From positions 1 through 64,000 of the forward strand of contig JAFSKL010000014.1 of NCBI GenBank assembly GCA_017448985.1: a stretch of 64,000 nucleotides of DNA, written 5' to 3'. The notes beneath the pieces are model-generated. The model made no database searches, was not told the origin of the DNA, and worked only from the letters and a program-made list of their open reading frames with translations. Positions 25,014 to 33,169 of this stretch are shown piece after piece; the stretch's first letter is position 1; each line of letters starts with the position of its first letter. Made by a program: the position numbers and the translations under genes. Source of the DNA: Paludibacteraceae bacterium (GTDB lineage Bacteria > Bacteroidota > Bacteroidia > Bacteroidales > Paludibacteraceae).

Positions 25014-26804
25014 ATGAAAAAAAGTATTCTTTTTTTAGGCGCAGTGGCAGCAATGAGTGTAGCTGCAATGCAGGCCCAAGGCGAGACCTTGATGACCATC
25101 AATGGTAAGCCGGTGAGTGCGGAGGAGTTCCTCTACATCTATGAGAAAAACAACCAGGCGGGTGCTGTCGATCCCAAGACGATGGACGAGTATCTGGACA
25201 TGTTCATTAATTTCAAGCTCAAAGTAGCGGAAGCGGAGAGTCAGGGCATTGACACGACAGAGTCGTTTGCCAAGGAGTTGAAGGGCTACCGCGCGCAGGC
25301 TACGCCGAAGTACCTGCAGGACGAAGCAGCGATGGACAGCCTCATCGAGATGAGTTACCGTCACATGTCCAAGGACCGTCGTGCCGCACATATAGCTATT
25401 CAGTGCCCGGCGAGTGCCGACAGTGCTGCCGAAGCAGAAGCATTGGCGAAGATCAACGATGCACACATCCGTGTGACGCTCGGCAAGCTCAAAGTGGAGC
25501 GCAAGAAAGTGAAAGGCAAATGGCAGGAGATAGAGAGCCGTGAGCCCGTGGAGGCTTTTGCCGATGTGGCGCGTGAAGTGAGCACCGACCCGAGTGTACA
25601 GCAGACAGGTGGCGAGTTGGGTTGGATCACGCCGTTCCGTTATGTCTATCCCCTCGAAGAGGCGGTGTACAACACGCCCGTGGGTGCCATCAGCGAGGTC
25701 TTCCGTACACAGTACGGTTTCCATATCGTGCTCGTGGAAGAGGAGCGTGATCACCGCGAGGTGAAAGCGGCGCATATCATGAAGATGGTACCGGCAGACA
25801 CGCTGAATGAGGTCAAGAAAGCGCTTATCGACAGCATAGCCAAGGTGGTGACGGCTGAGAACTTTGCGGAAGTAGCCAAAGTGGAGTCCGAAGACCGCGG
25901 CAGCAGCGGCAGAGGCGGTGAGTTAGGCTGGTTCGGCAAGGGCATGATGGTCAAAGACTTCGAAGACCGCGCTTTCAGTCTCCAACCCGGACAGATCAGC
26001 GAACCATTCCGCACCCAGTACGGATGGCATATCCTCTTCAAAGAGGACGAACGCGGCATTCAGCCGTTGGACTCAATCCGTCCTCAAGTGCAGCGTCAGG
26101 TGCTGCGTGACGAGCGTGCCAACGAAGCCGACAAGAGCTTCATCCGTAAGGCACGCGCCGAGTACAAGCTGCCGGAGACGATGAGTGACGAGGAGGTGAA
26201 AGCGTACGCCGATGCCCATCTCGAAGAGAAATATCCGGAACTGAAGAACTTAGTGCAGGAGTACCACGACGGTATTCTGCTGTTCGAGGTGTCGCTGCGT
26301 GAGGTATGGGACAAAGCCGCCAAGGACACGGCCGGACTCGAAGCGTTCTTCAAAGCCAACAAGAAGAAATATCAGAAAGCATGGGATGCACCCCATTGGA
26401 AAGGCTATATCGTTCAGGCCAAGGACAAGAGCAGTCTGCGGGCGACCAAGTCGATCTTGCGCAGTGCAGATCGTGACTCCGTACAGAGTTATGTGGCGCG
26501 TCGTGTGAACTGCGACAGCGTGACCTATGTGAAGCTGCAACACGGCCTCTGGACCAAGGGTCAGAACAGCGCCGTGGATGCCTACGGACTCAAAGTGAAT
26601 GGTGCCACGCACGAACCCAATCCCGAGTTCCCCATCGTGGAGTGCATCGGTCAGAAACTGAAACAACCCAAGGAATGGAGCGATATCAAGGGTGAGGTTG
26701 TGACCGACTATCAAGACTACTTGGAGGCCGAGTGGATCAAGAAACTGCGTGCCAAATATCCCGTAGTGATCAACGAGGAGGTTTGGCAGAAGATTAAAAA
26801 GTGA
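25014..26804 (+). CDS. Periplasmic peptidyl-prolyl isomerase (SurA/PrsA-like, two parvulin domains)
   Basis: 596 residues with a signal peptide (cleavage near MQA-QGE). An N-terminal SurA-like helical region (KPVSAEEFLYIYEKNN) precedes two parvulin domains: about residues 120-245 (GGELGWITPF, GFHIVLVEEERDH) and 250-350 (GGELGWFGKG, GWHILFKEDER). The first parvulin has an unusual insert of about 45 residues (AEALAKINDAHIRV to VERKKVKGKWQEIESR) after its first strand. The C-terminal 240 residues have no recognised domain. It is expected to fold outer-membrane proteins in the periplasm. It overlaps the next gene by GTGA. Confidence 0.9.
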   Translation: MKKSILFLGAVAAMSVAAMQAQGETLMTINGKPVSAEEFLYIYEKNNQAGAVDPKTMDEYLDMFINFKLKVAEAESQGIDTTESFAKELKGYRAQATPKYLQDEAAMDSLIEMSYRHMSKDRRAAHIAIQCPASADSAAEAEALAKINDAHIRVTLGKLKVERKKVKGKWQEIESREPVEAFADVAREVSTDPSVQQTGGELGWITPFRYVYPLEEAVYNTPVGAISEVFRTQYGFHIVLVEEERDHREVKAAHIMKMVPADTLNEVKKALIDSIAKVVTAENFAEVAKVESEDRGSSGRGGELGWFGKGMMVKDFEDRAFSLQPGQISEPFRTQYGWHILFKEDERGIQPLDSIRPQVQRQVLRDERANEADKSFIRKARAEYKLPETMSDEEVKAYADAHLEEKYPELKNLVQEYHDGILLFEVSLREVWDKAAKDTAGLEAFFKANKKKYQKAWDAPHWKGYIVQAKDKSSLRATKSILRSADRDSVQSYVARRVNCDSVTYVKLQHGLWTKGQNSAVDAYGLKVNGATHEPNPEFPIVECIGQKLKQPKEWSDIKGEVVTDYQDYLEAEWIKKLRAKYPVVINEEVWQKIKK

Positions 26805-28426
26805 AGACTCGCGGTGTGATCATAGTGCTGGTGTGCGTGGCGGCGGCGATTGGGCTGTCGCATGTGTGGCGTGTCCGTTGGGATATGACCGACGACAAGC
26901 ACTATAGTCTGAGCGAGGCATCGAAGAACCTGCTCCGGCAGACGGACGCACCGATAGGGGTGACGCTGCTGCTGGACGGCGACCTCAATGCGGGCTTTAG
27001 GCGCTTGAAGAAAGCGACCGAAGAGACCGTTGAGGAGATGAATGTGTATGCCAAAATCACCAATCACCAATTACCAATCACCAATGGAATCGCAGATTCC
27101 TTAGGCCTCAGTCCTATCATCATTCACGAGCGGGAGCAGAACGGCAAGACAGCGCAGACGACCGTCTATCCCTATGCGCTGATGCAGTACAAAGGGCGGA
27201 AGGCCGTGGTGACGCTGCTCAAGAACACGCGCGGCCTCAGCGGCGAAGAGAACCTGAACGCCAGCATCGAGCAGTTGGAGTTCGCTTTCATGGAAGCCCT
27301 GCACCTGTTGCAACAGACCGAGACACCACGGGTGGCCATTCTCGAAGGACACGGCGAACCCGACGAGGCACACACCTACGACCTGATGACGGCGCTGAGC
27401 AAGTATTTTCAGGTGGATAGGGGAAGCCTCACCCCGCCCATCGACGCACATATCCTCGACGGCTACAAGGCCGTGCTGGTGGTTAGTCCGCAGACGGCTT
27501 TCAGCGAAGAGGAGCGGTTTGTGATCGACCAATATATCATGCGAGGCGGCGCTGTGCTGTGGGCCTTGAACGGTGTCCAGTTCAGCGAAAAAGTGCTGCA
27601 GAGCGAAGGTTTCACGCCTATCCTGCCCTTGGAATTGGGCCTGACGGACATGCTGTTCCGTTACGGCGTTCGGGTTAATCCGGCTCTGGTGCAAGACATC
27701 CAGTGCCTGCCGATACCCGTGAACGTGAGCAGTGACCCTTCGCAACCGAACCTGCAACCTATGCCCTGGACGTTTGCACCGCTGTTGCTGACCAGCCAAG
27801 GCAGTGCCATCACCCGGAACATGGGGCAAGTGATGAGCACTTTCGTCAGTCCGATTGATGCCGTGGGTGGTGATGACGGGATAGAGAAACGGGTGCTGCT
27901 GGCTACCAGTACGGCGAGCCGTGTGACCGCGACACCGGGTGAAGTGAACCTGAATGACATGAATCCCGAGATGGCGGATTTCAAGTACCAGTATGTGCCG
28001 GTGGCGGTGTCGATGGAAGGCGCTTTCAGTAGTGCTTTTGCGCATCGGATGGTGCCCGAAGGTATCGAGACGGACGTACCTATCCGCAAGACGGGTGTCC
28101 GGACACGGCAGGTGGTGATAGGCAGCGGCAGTGTGCTGCTGAACGAGCTACAGAAGAACCGGCCTTTACCGATGGGCTACGACCGCTACAGCGGTATGCA
28201 GTTCAGCAACCGCGATTTTGTGGCGAACGCCGTTCTTTGGCTGACCGACAGCGAAGGACTGATCTCGTTACGAGAGAAAGAAGTGGTGCTCCGTCTGCTC
28301 AATGACCAACGCGCACACGAACAACGGCTCAATGTGCAGCTGGTGAGCACCATCAGTCCGATTGCCATCTTAGCTCTCATCGGCGGCACGGTTTTTGCCG
28401 TAAGAAAACGCAAATATGAAAAATAA
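26801..28426 (+). CDS. gldG: GldG-like ABC-transporter-associated protein
   Basis: 541 residues, GTG start overlapping the upstream stop. One TM helix at the N-terminus (VIIVLVCVAAAIGLSHVW), a large periplasmic region, and a C-terminal TM helix (IAILALIGGTVFAVRKRKYEK) match GldG, the auxiliary component of the GldAFG ABC system. The segment WDMTDDKHYSLSEASKNLL is characteristic of GldG N-termini, and AILEGHGEPDEAHTY is a conserved block. A gldF permease gene, usually adjacent, is not in this window. Residues about 86-96 (ITNHQLPITNG) come from a 28-bp caccaat quartet (27058-27085). Confidence 0.85.
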   Translation: MKTRGVIIVLVCVAAAIGLSHVWRVRWDMTDDKHYSLSEASKNLLRQTDAPIGVTLLLDGDLNAGFRRLKKATEETVEEMNVYAKITNHQLPITNGIADSLGLSPIIIHEREQNGKTAQTTVYPYALMQYKGRKAVVTLLKNTRGLSGEENLNASIEQLEFAFMEALHLLQQTETPRVAILEGHGEPDEAHTYDLMTALSKYFQVDRGSLTPPIDAHILDGYKAVLVVSPQTAFSEEERFVIDQYIMRGGAVLWALNGVQFSEKVLQSEGFTPILPLELGLTDMLFRYGVRVNPALVQDIQCLPIPVNVSSDPSQPNLQPMPWTFAPLLLTSQGSAITRNMGQVMSTFVSPIDAVGGDDGIEKRVLLATSTASRVTATPGEVNLNDMNPEMADFKYQYVPVAVSMEGAFSSAFAHRMVPEGIETDVPIRKTGVRTRQVVIGSGSVLLNELQKNRPLPMGYDRYSGMQFSNRDFVANAVLWLTDSEGLISLREKEVVLRLLNDQRAHEQRLNVQLVSTISPIAILALIGGTVFAVRKRKYEK

Positions 28427-29885
28427 AGCATGTATAATCATTGCTCTTTGCGCTTTGTTCTTTGTTCCGACAAGCGCGCAAGAGTTATTGAACTACCCGT
28501 TGGACACCATCAACGGCGAGGAAGTGTATCGCTATGAGGTGGAGCGCGGTGTGGGTCTCTACCGCATAGGCGTCAATTTCAATGTGACGCAAGACGAGAT
28601 TATTCGCCTGAACCCGCAGTTACGCGAACGGGGTCTGCACTATGGCGAGACTATTTATCTGCCGACGGGTCGTCCGGTGATCAAAGAGACACCTGCCGTC
28701 GTTATTCAGACATCCGTCAAACAAATGCGAGAGGATGTGCCGAAACCGGTGCGGGAATCGGAGATAGTGTCGGTGCAGGAACCCATCAAACAGCCTGACA
28801 GCATCGACAAGCCCAAAGAGATAGATTTGGGCAAAGACAGTGTGCCGGCGGACACGATAGCCGTTGGTGACACCACCCTGGTGCTTGATTCCTTGGCCAT
28901 TCTCGATACCCTGGCATTGGACGCAAGGCCTGTGATGGAACTGGCGCTGATGCTGCCGTTCGAGAGCCGTCAGTCCAAGCGCAGCGGCAACGCCGAACGG
29001 ATGATGGAGTTCTATCAGGGTGCACTTTTGGCCTTGCATGAGCTGCAGCACGACAGCGTTCGTTACCGCTTGCGCGTGTATGACACCGAACGCAGCGAAC
29101 GACGCATCAACGAGCTGTGCGACAGTACCGAACTGGACAGTATTCGCGGCGTGTTAGGTCTCGTCTATCCGATTCAGATAGATCGGATGTCTGCTTGGTG
29201 CGACAGTCATGATGTGCCGTTGTTGCTGCCTTTCAGTGACGACATGGACCTGCCGACGAACCCGCACTTGCTGCAGTTCAATTCGACCGACCAGCAGGAA
29301 GCAGACAGCCTCTGCCAATGGATAGCGAAGCACGATGTCCATTGTGTGGCCGTGGAAGTGCGTGAGGCGGACTTGACGATGCCGATACGGACCCTGCGCA
29401 AGGAGATGAGACGGCGCGGACTCACTTATACGGGTCTGCCCTTCCGTGACCTGCTGAACGATTCGGCGTATTATGCGTTCCGCATGGACCAGGAGAATCT
29501 CGTCATCCTGCATAGTGACCGTCTGCAGCAGGTTCGTATGCTGTTGCCGCACCTGATGAAATTGCAACAAGAGGGCTATCCTATCCGTCTGGTGAGTCAG
29601 TACAGCTGGCAGAAAGAGACCATCGACCTGCCGCAAGTCTATACCTCCGTGTTCACCTCCGATGCCGATCGGGACGCGTATGACCGTTTGTGGCATACTT
29701 TCTTCGGCAGCACACATGTGAGCGAAGCACCCCGTTACGACCTTTTGGGCTATGACCTGATGAGGGCACTCATCGCCTGGCTCAACGGCGAGAAAGAGCA
29801 CCACGGTCTGCAATCGGACATCCGTTGGCGGCAAGTGGAGGACGGAGGTCACCAAAACGCACAAGTGAAAGTGATTGAAAGGTGA
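28416..29885 (+). CDS. LysM domain plus type-1 periplasmic-binding-fold protein
   Basis: 489 residues with a signal peptide (cleavage near TSA-QEL). Residues about 40-88 form a LysM domain (YRYEVERGVGLYRIGVNFNV, then LNPQLRERGL), expected to hold the protein on peptidoglycan. A Pro/Asp/Ser-rich linker (about 90-170) leads to a substrate-binding-like domain (MELALMLPFESRQ, MMEFYQGALLALHELQ), as in LpoA/LivJ-type folds. Bacteroidota members of this architecture have no assigned ligand. The gene overlaps gldG by 11 bp and the next gene by GTGA. Its last residues (VIER) lie in a gaaaggt heptamer tract. Confidence 0.82.
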   Translation: MKNKACIIIALCALFFVPTSAQELLNYPLDTINGEEVYRYEVERGVGLYRIGVNFNVTQDEIIRLNPQLRERGLHYGETIYLPTGRPVIKETPAVVIQTSVKQMREDVPKPVRESEIVSVQEPIKQPDSIDKPKEIDLGKDSVPADTIAVGDTTLVLDSLAILDTLALDARPVMELALMLPFESRQSKRSGNAERMMEFYQGALLALHELQHDSVRYRLRVYDTERSERRINELCDSTELDSIRGVLGLVYPIQIDRMSAWCDSHDVPLLLPFSDDMDLPTNPHLLQFNSTDQQEADSLCQWIAKHDVHCVAVEVREADLTMPIRTLRKEMRRRGLTYTGLPFRDLLNDSAYYAFRMDQENLVILHSDRLQQVRMLLPHLMKLQQEGYPIRLVSQYSWQKETIDLPQVYTSVFTSDADRDAYDRLWHTFFGSTHVSEAPRYDLLGYDLMRALIAWLNGEKEHHGLQSDIRWRQVEDGGHQNAQVKVIER

Positions 29886-30517
29886 AAGGCGAAAGGTACA
29901 TAGCGGTTCTGGCGTTGTGCGTGCTGTGCTGGATGCAGGCAGAGGCGCAACCCCGTTTGCATACACCTGAGTACTGGTTGGGCGTACACGGAGGCGTGAG
30001 TGCGAGTACCGTATTGTTCAATCCTGCCGTTTCGGGTATGAGTCCCATCACAAAGGCGTGTGTGTTGGGCGGTAACGGAGGTCTCGTCTTTCGCTACGCC
30101 GGACATAAGTTCTGCGCGTTTCAGATGGAGCTGGACTACCTCCATCGGGGTTGGACCGAAAATGGCGAGGCGCATAGCCTGCACTATGTGGAACTGCCGA
30201 TCCTGATGCACCTCAACTTCGGCAGCGATGTATGCCGGTGGATCTTCAACCTCGGTCCGCAGATCGGCTATTGCGTCAAGGACGAGAGTACGACCATTGA
30301 CCATCCGTTCGATTGGGGAATGGCCGCCGGAACAGGGTTCAATGTGCGGACGAAGAAAGCCGGTGTGTTTGAGTTGGAGGTGCGGTTCGATTTCTCCTTC
30401 GGCGGCGTATTCGGAACGAGTATCACCGACCGTTTCAACATGGCAAGCCCGATGGACCTGAGCGTGAACCTGGGATGGATGATGCCCGTTCGTCATAAGA
30501 CGAAAATGGAAAATTGA
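29882..30517 (+). CDS. PorT-like outer-membrane beta-barrel protein
   Basis: 211 residues, GTG start overlapping the previous stop. Signal peptide cleaved near AEA-QPR. Barrel strands such as YWLGVHGGVSAS, MELDYLHRGW, HYVELPILMHLNFG and FNLGPQIGYCV resemble the PorT family, an outer-membrane component linked to type IX secretion. The MKGERY start and the RBS region are built from a gaaaggt heptamer tract, and the C-terminal HKTKMEN comes from the next heptamer tract. Whether it is PorT itself or another porin-family barrel cannot be settled from sequence alone. Confidence 0.75.
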   Translation: MKGERYIAVLALCVLCWMQAEAQPRLHTPEYWLGVHGGVSASTVLFNPAVSGMSPITKACVLGGNGGLVFRYAGHKFCAFQMELDYLHRGWTENGEAHSLHYVELPILMHLNFGSDVCRWIFNLGPQIGYCVKDESTTIDHPFDWGMAAGTGFNVRTKKAGVFELEVRFDFSFGGVFGTSITDRFNMASPMDLSVNLGWMMPVRHKTKMEN

Positions 30518-30561
30518 AAATGGACAATGGAAAATGGAAAATTGAAAATGGAAAATTGAAA
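30506..30561 (+). repeat. Eight-unit atggaaa/attgaaa heptamer repeat
   Basis: Eight consecutive 7-bp units (atggaaa four times, attgaaa three times, atggaca once) cover 56 bp between the PorT-like gene and kduI, taking in the last codons and stop of the first. Several ATG triplets within it open an in-frame upstream extension of kduI (30514), which I do not use. Confidence 0.9.
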
Positions 30562-30564
30562 GAT

Positions 30565-31407
30565 ATGAAAACGAATTACGAAGTACGTTATGCGTCCAAT
30601 CCGACGGACGCGAAGAGTTATGACACAGCCCGTCTGCGCAAGGACTTCCTTATTGAGCGCGTGTTTGCGGCCAACGAAGTGAACATGGTCTATTCGATGT
30701 ACGACCGTATGGTGGTAGGCGGAGCCATGCCTGTAGGCGAGACGCTGCTGCTCGAAGCTATCGACCCGCTGAAAGCGCCGTTCTTCCTCACGCGGCGTGA
30801 GTTGGGTATCTTCAATGTGGGCGGTAAGGGTCGTGTGATTGCAGGAGACCAAGTGTATGAACTGGATTACAAAGAGGCGCTGTACCTCGGTCGCGGTGAA
30901 AGAGAGGTCAAGTTCGAGAGCGTGGATGCCCAGCAACCGGCCTTGTTCTACTTCAATTCGACCACAGCACATTGTAGCTATCCCGACAAGAAAGTGACCA
31001 AAGCGGATGCCGTGGTGGCACATATGGGCAGTCTGGAGATGAGCAACGAGCGCAACATCAACAAGATGTTAGTGAACCAGGTGCTGCCGACCTGCCAACT
31101 GCAGATGGGTATGACCGAATTGGCCACCGGCAGCGTTTGGAACACCATGCCGGCACATGTGCACAGCCGTCGTATGGAGGCGTATTTCTATTTCGAAGTG
31201 CCCGAAGAGCAGGCCGTTTGCCATTTCATGGGCGAAGTGGAAGAGACACGCCACATCTGGATGAAAGGCAACCAGGCCGTGTTGTCGCCGGAGTGGTCGA
31301 TTCACTCTGCCGCAGCGACGCATAACTACACCTTCATATGGGGCATGGGAGGTGAGAACCTCGACTATGGTGACCAAGACTTCAGTCGGATTACCGACTT
31401 GAAGTAA
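30565..31407 (+). CDS. kduI: 5-dehydro-4-deoxy-D-glucuronate isomerase
   Basis: 280 residues from ATG 30565 (MKTNYEVRYASNPTDAKSYD), the start that matches known KduI proteins; an upstream in-frame ATG at 30514 lies in repeat DNA. KduI converts 5-keto-4-deoxyuronate, released from pectin or glycosaminoglycans by lyases, to 2,5-diketo-3-deoxygluconate. The zinc-binding cupin motif is seen as MPAHVHSRRMEAYFYF with later His residues (TRHIWM, SIHSAAATHNY). kduD follows after a 33-bp heptamer spacer. Confidence 0.97.
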   Translation: MKTNYEVRYASNPTDAKSYDTARLRKDFLIERVFAANEVNMVYSMYDRMVVGGAMPVGETLLLEAIDPLKAPFFLTRRELGIFNVGGKGRVIAGDQVYELDYKEALYLGRGEREVKFESVDAQQPALFYFNSTTAHCSYPDKKVTKADAVVAHMGSLEMSNERNINKMLVNQVLPTCQLQMGMTELATGSVWNTMPAHVHSRRMEAYFYFEVPEEQAVCHFMGEVEETRHIWMKGNQAVLSPEWSIHSAAATHNYTFIWGMGGENLDYGDQDFSRITDLK

Positions 31408-31434
31408 TGGAAAATTGAAAATAGAAAATGGAAA
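31407..31434 (+). repeat. Heptamer quartet between kduI and kduD
   Basis: Four 7-bp units: atggaaa, attgaaa, atagaaa, atggaaa. First and last units are identical. The tract starts at the last base of the kduI stop and ends 6 bp before the kduD start. Confidence 0.9.
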
Positions 31435-31440
31435 ATTAGT

Positions 31441-32244
31441 ATGAACAATATCTTTTCTTTGGAAGGCAAAAACGCGTGGGTGACGGGTGCGTGTTACGGC
31501 ATCGGTTTTGCTATTGCGAAGGCATTTGTGCAAGCCGGCGCCAACGCCATCATCTATAACGCGCGGAGTCAGGAGGCTATCGACAAAGCGGCCGAAGCCT
31601 ACCGTGCGGAAGGAATCACCAACGCGTACGGTTATGTATGCGACGTGACCGACGAGGTGGCGGTGAAAGCACTCGTGGAGCGGATTCACAAGGAAGTGGG
31701 TCAGATCGATATCCTGGTCAACAACGCCGGTATCATCAAGCGTATCCCGATGCACGAGATGAAGCGGGAAGAGTTCCAGCAAGTGATAGACATCGACCTG
31801 GTGGCGCCGTATATCGTCAGTGCAGCGGTACTGCCGGAGATGATGGAGCGTCGTGAAGGCAAGATCATCAATATCTGCTCGATGATGTCGGAACTGGGTC
31901 GCGAGACCGTCAGTGCCTATGCCGCAGCCAAGGGCGGTTTGAAGATGCTGACGCGGAATATCTGCTCCGAATATGGCGAGTACAACATCCAGTGCAACGG
32001 TATCGGTCCGGGTTACATAGCTACCCCTCAGACAGCTCCGTTGCGCGAGCCGCAGCCTGACGGCAGTAAGCATCCGTTTGATGCATTCATCTGCGCCAAG
32101 ACACCGGCAGGACGCTGGCTTGATCCTGACGAGTTGGGCGGTCCCGCCGTGTTCCTCGCCAGCCACGCCTCCGATGCCGTGAACGGACATATCCTGTATG
32201 TCGATGGCGGCATATTGGCCTACATAGGCAAACAACCGAAGTAA
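31441..32244 (+). CDS. kduD: 2-dehydro-3-deoxy-D-gluconate 5-dehydrogenase (SDR family)
   Basis: 267 residues, short-chain dehydrogenase. NAD(P)-binding Gly motif TGACYGIG (residues 16-23), NNAGI, and the catalytic Ser...Tyr-x-x-x-Lys as SMMSEL with YAAAKGG. KduD reduces 2,5-diketo-3-deoxygluconate to KDG, the step after KduI. The pairing with kduI and DUF4861 supports uronate catabolism rather than gluconate oxidation. Confidence 0.94.
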   Translation: MNNIFSLEGKNAWVTGACYGIGFAIAKAFVQAGANAIIYNARSQEAIDKAAEAYRAEGITNAYGYVCDVTDEVAVKALVERIHKEVGQIDILVNNAGIIKRIPMHEMKREEFQQVIDIDLVAPYIVSAAVLPEMMERREGKIINICSMMSELGRETVSAYAAAKGGLKMLTRNICSEYGEYNIQCNGIGPGYIATPQTAPLREPQPDGSKHPFDAFICAKTPAGRWLDPDELGGPAVFLASHASDAVNGHILYVDGGILAYIGKQPK

Positions 32245-32273
32245 GAAGGTTACAAATAAGACATTTTTTTAGT

Positions 32274-32308
32274 ACGGTTTAACCACGGTTTTACCACGGT
32301 TTAACCAC
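32274..32308 (+). repeat. 11-mer repeat, copy 1 of an exact 35-bp duplicate
   Basis: Three 11-bp units of acggtttaacc type (middle unit acggttttacc) and two further bases. The whole 35 bp recurs identically at 51410-51444, about 19 kb away. It lies in the 80-bp gap upstream of the DUF4861 gene. Confidence 0.9.
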
Positions 32309-32323
32309 GAGACTATCCCTACA

Positions 32324-33163
32324 ATGAAAAAAGTTCAATTTTTCCTTTTGGTACTACTGAGTCTGACGGCTTGTCATAAAGAGTCTGTTCAGCCGAAAGT
32401 GTACGGCCGGTTTGTGCCGGAGCGCAAGGATGACTTTGCGTGGGAGAACGAGTATGCGGCTTTCCGTATGTACGGTCCGGCCTTGAAACCCGAAAATCCG
32501 TCGAACGGTGTGGACCTTTGGCTGAAAGCGAGTCCGGAACTGATAGTGGACAGCTTTTACTATCGGGAAAACACGCTTGGACTACCCTATCACATCAACT
32601 ACGGCAAAGGTCTCGACTGCTACAAAGTGGGTCATACCTGCGGTGCCGGCGGTTTGGTGGTACTTGCCAACGGCCGGACATGGATAGGCGGGCCGTATGA
32701 CCGATGGGAGATAGTAGAACAGACACCGGAGAAGTTCGTCTTCCGTCTGGAATACGACAGCCTCCAGGTGGACGGACATATCTTGCAAGAAGCCATCACC
32801 ATCACCACCGAAGCCGGACAGTTGCAGAACAAGGCGGAAGTGGTGCTTACCGGAGACTATTCCGGCGAGATGCTTGTCGGCGGAGGAATCTACCTGCATG
32901 ACACGGTGGACTACTACCTGACAATACCGGAGGTTGGATACGTGTTCTACGAGGAAGACGCCTTGAGCGACAAGACGGCTTCGCAGATGAACTACGAATA
33001 CAACGGCAGCACGAGTCAGGGTCGAATCCAGATGAGTGTCAAGACCCCGGGAGCCACACTGACGGACATCGTGGACGGAAACCTGATTGCAGTCAAACCC
33101 TACTCGCTAGGCGACACGCTGACCTATTGGTTCGGTGCCACCTGGAGTGAATGGAAAAACTAA
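32324..33163 (+). CDS. DUF4861 family lipoprotein (uronate/polysaccharide locus)
   Basis: 279 residues with a lipoprotein signal (lipobox LTAC, Cys at 17). The conserved block WLKASPELIVDSFYY followed by HINYGKGLDCYKVG and WIGGPYDRWEI matches DUF4861, a beta-rich carbohydrate-mutarotase-like fold frequent beside kdu genes and polysaccharide lyases. A role in handling unsaturated uronate oligosaccharides is inferred from context only. The next gene begins 6 nt after its stop. Confidence 0.85.
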   Translation: MKKVQFFLLVLLSLTACHKESVQPKVYGRFVPERKDDFAWENEYAAFRMYGPALKPENPSNGVDLWLKASPELIVDSFYYRENTLGLPYHINYGKGLDCYKVGHTCGAGGLVVLANGRTWIGGPYDRWEIVEQTPEKFVFRLEYDSLQVDGHILQEAITITTEAGQLQNKAEVVLTGDYSGEMLVGGGIYLHDTVDYYLTIPEVGYVFYEEDALSDKTASQMNYEYNGSTSQGRIQMSVKTPGATLTDIVDGNLIAVKPYSLGDTLTYWFGATWSEWKN

Positions 33164-33169
33164 AATGAC

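Noticed and set aside
30506..30561. CRISPR-like array or N-terminal extension of KduI
   Set aside because: The periodicity is 7 bp with no spacers, and KduI proteins begin at MKTNYE; the tract is a short tandem repeat.
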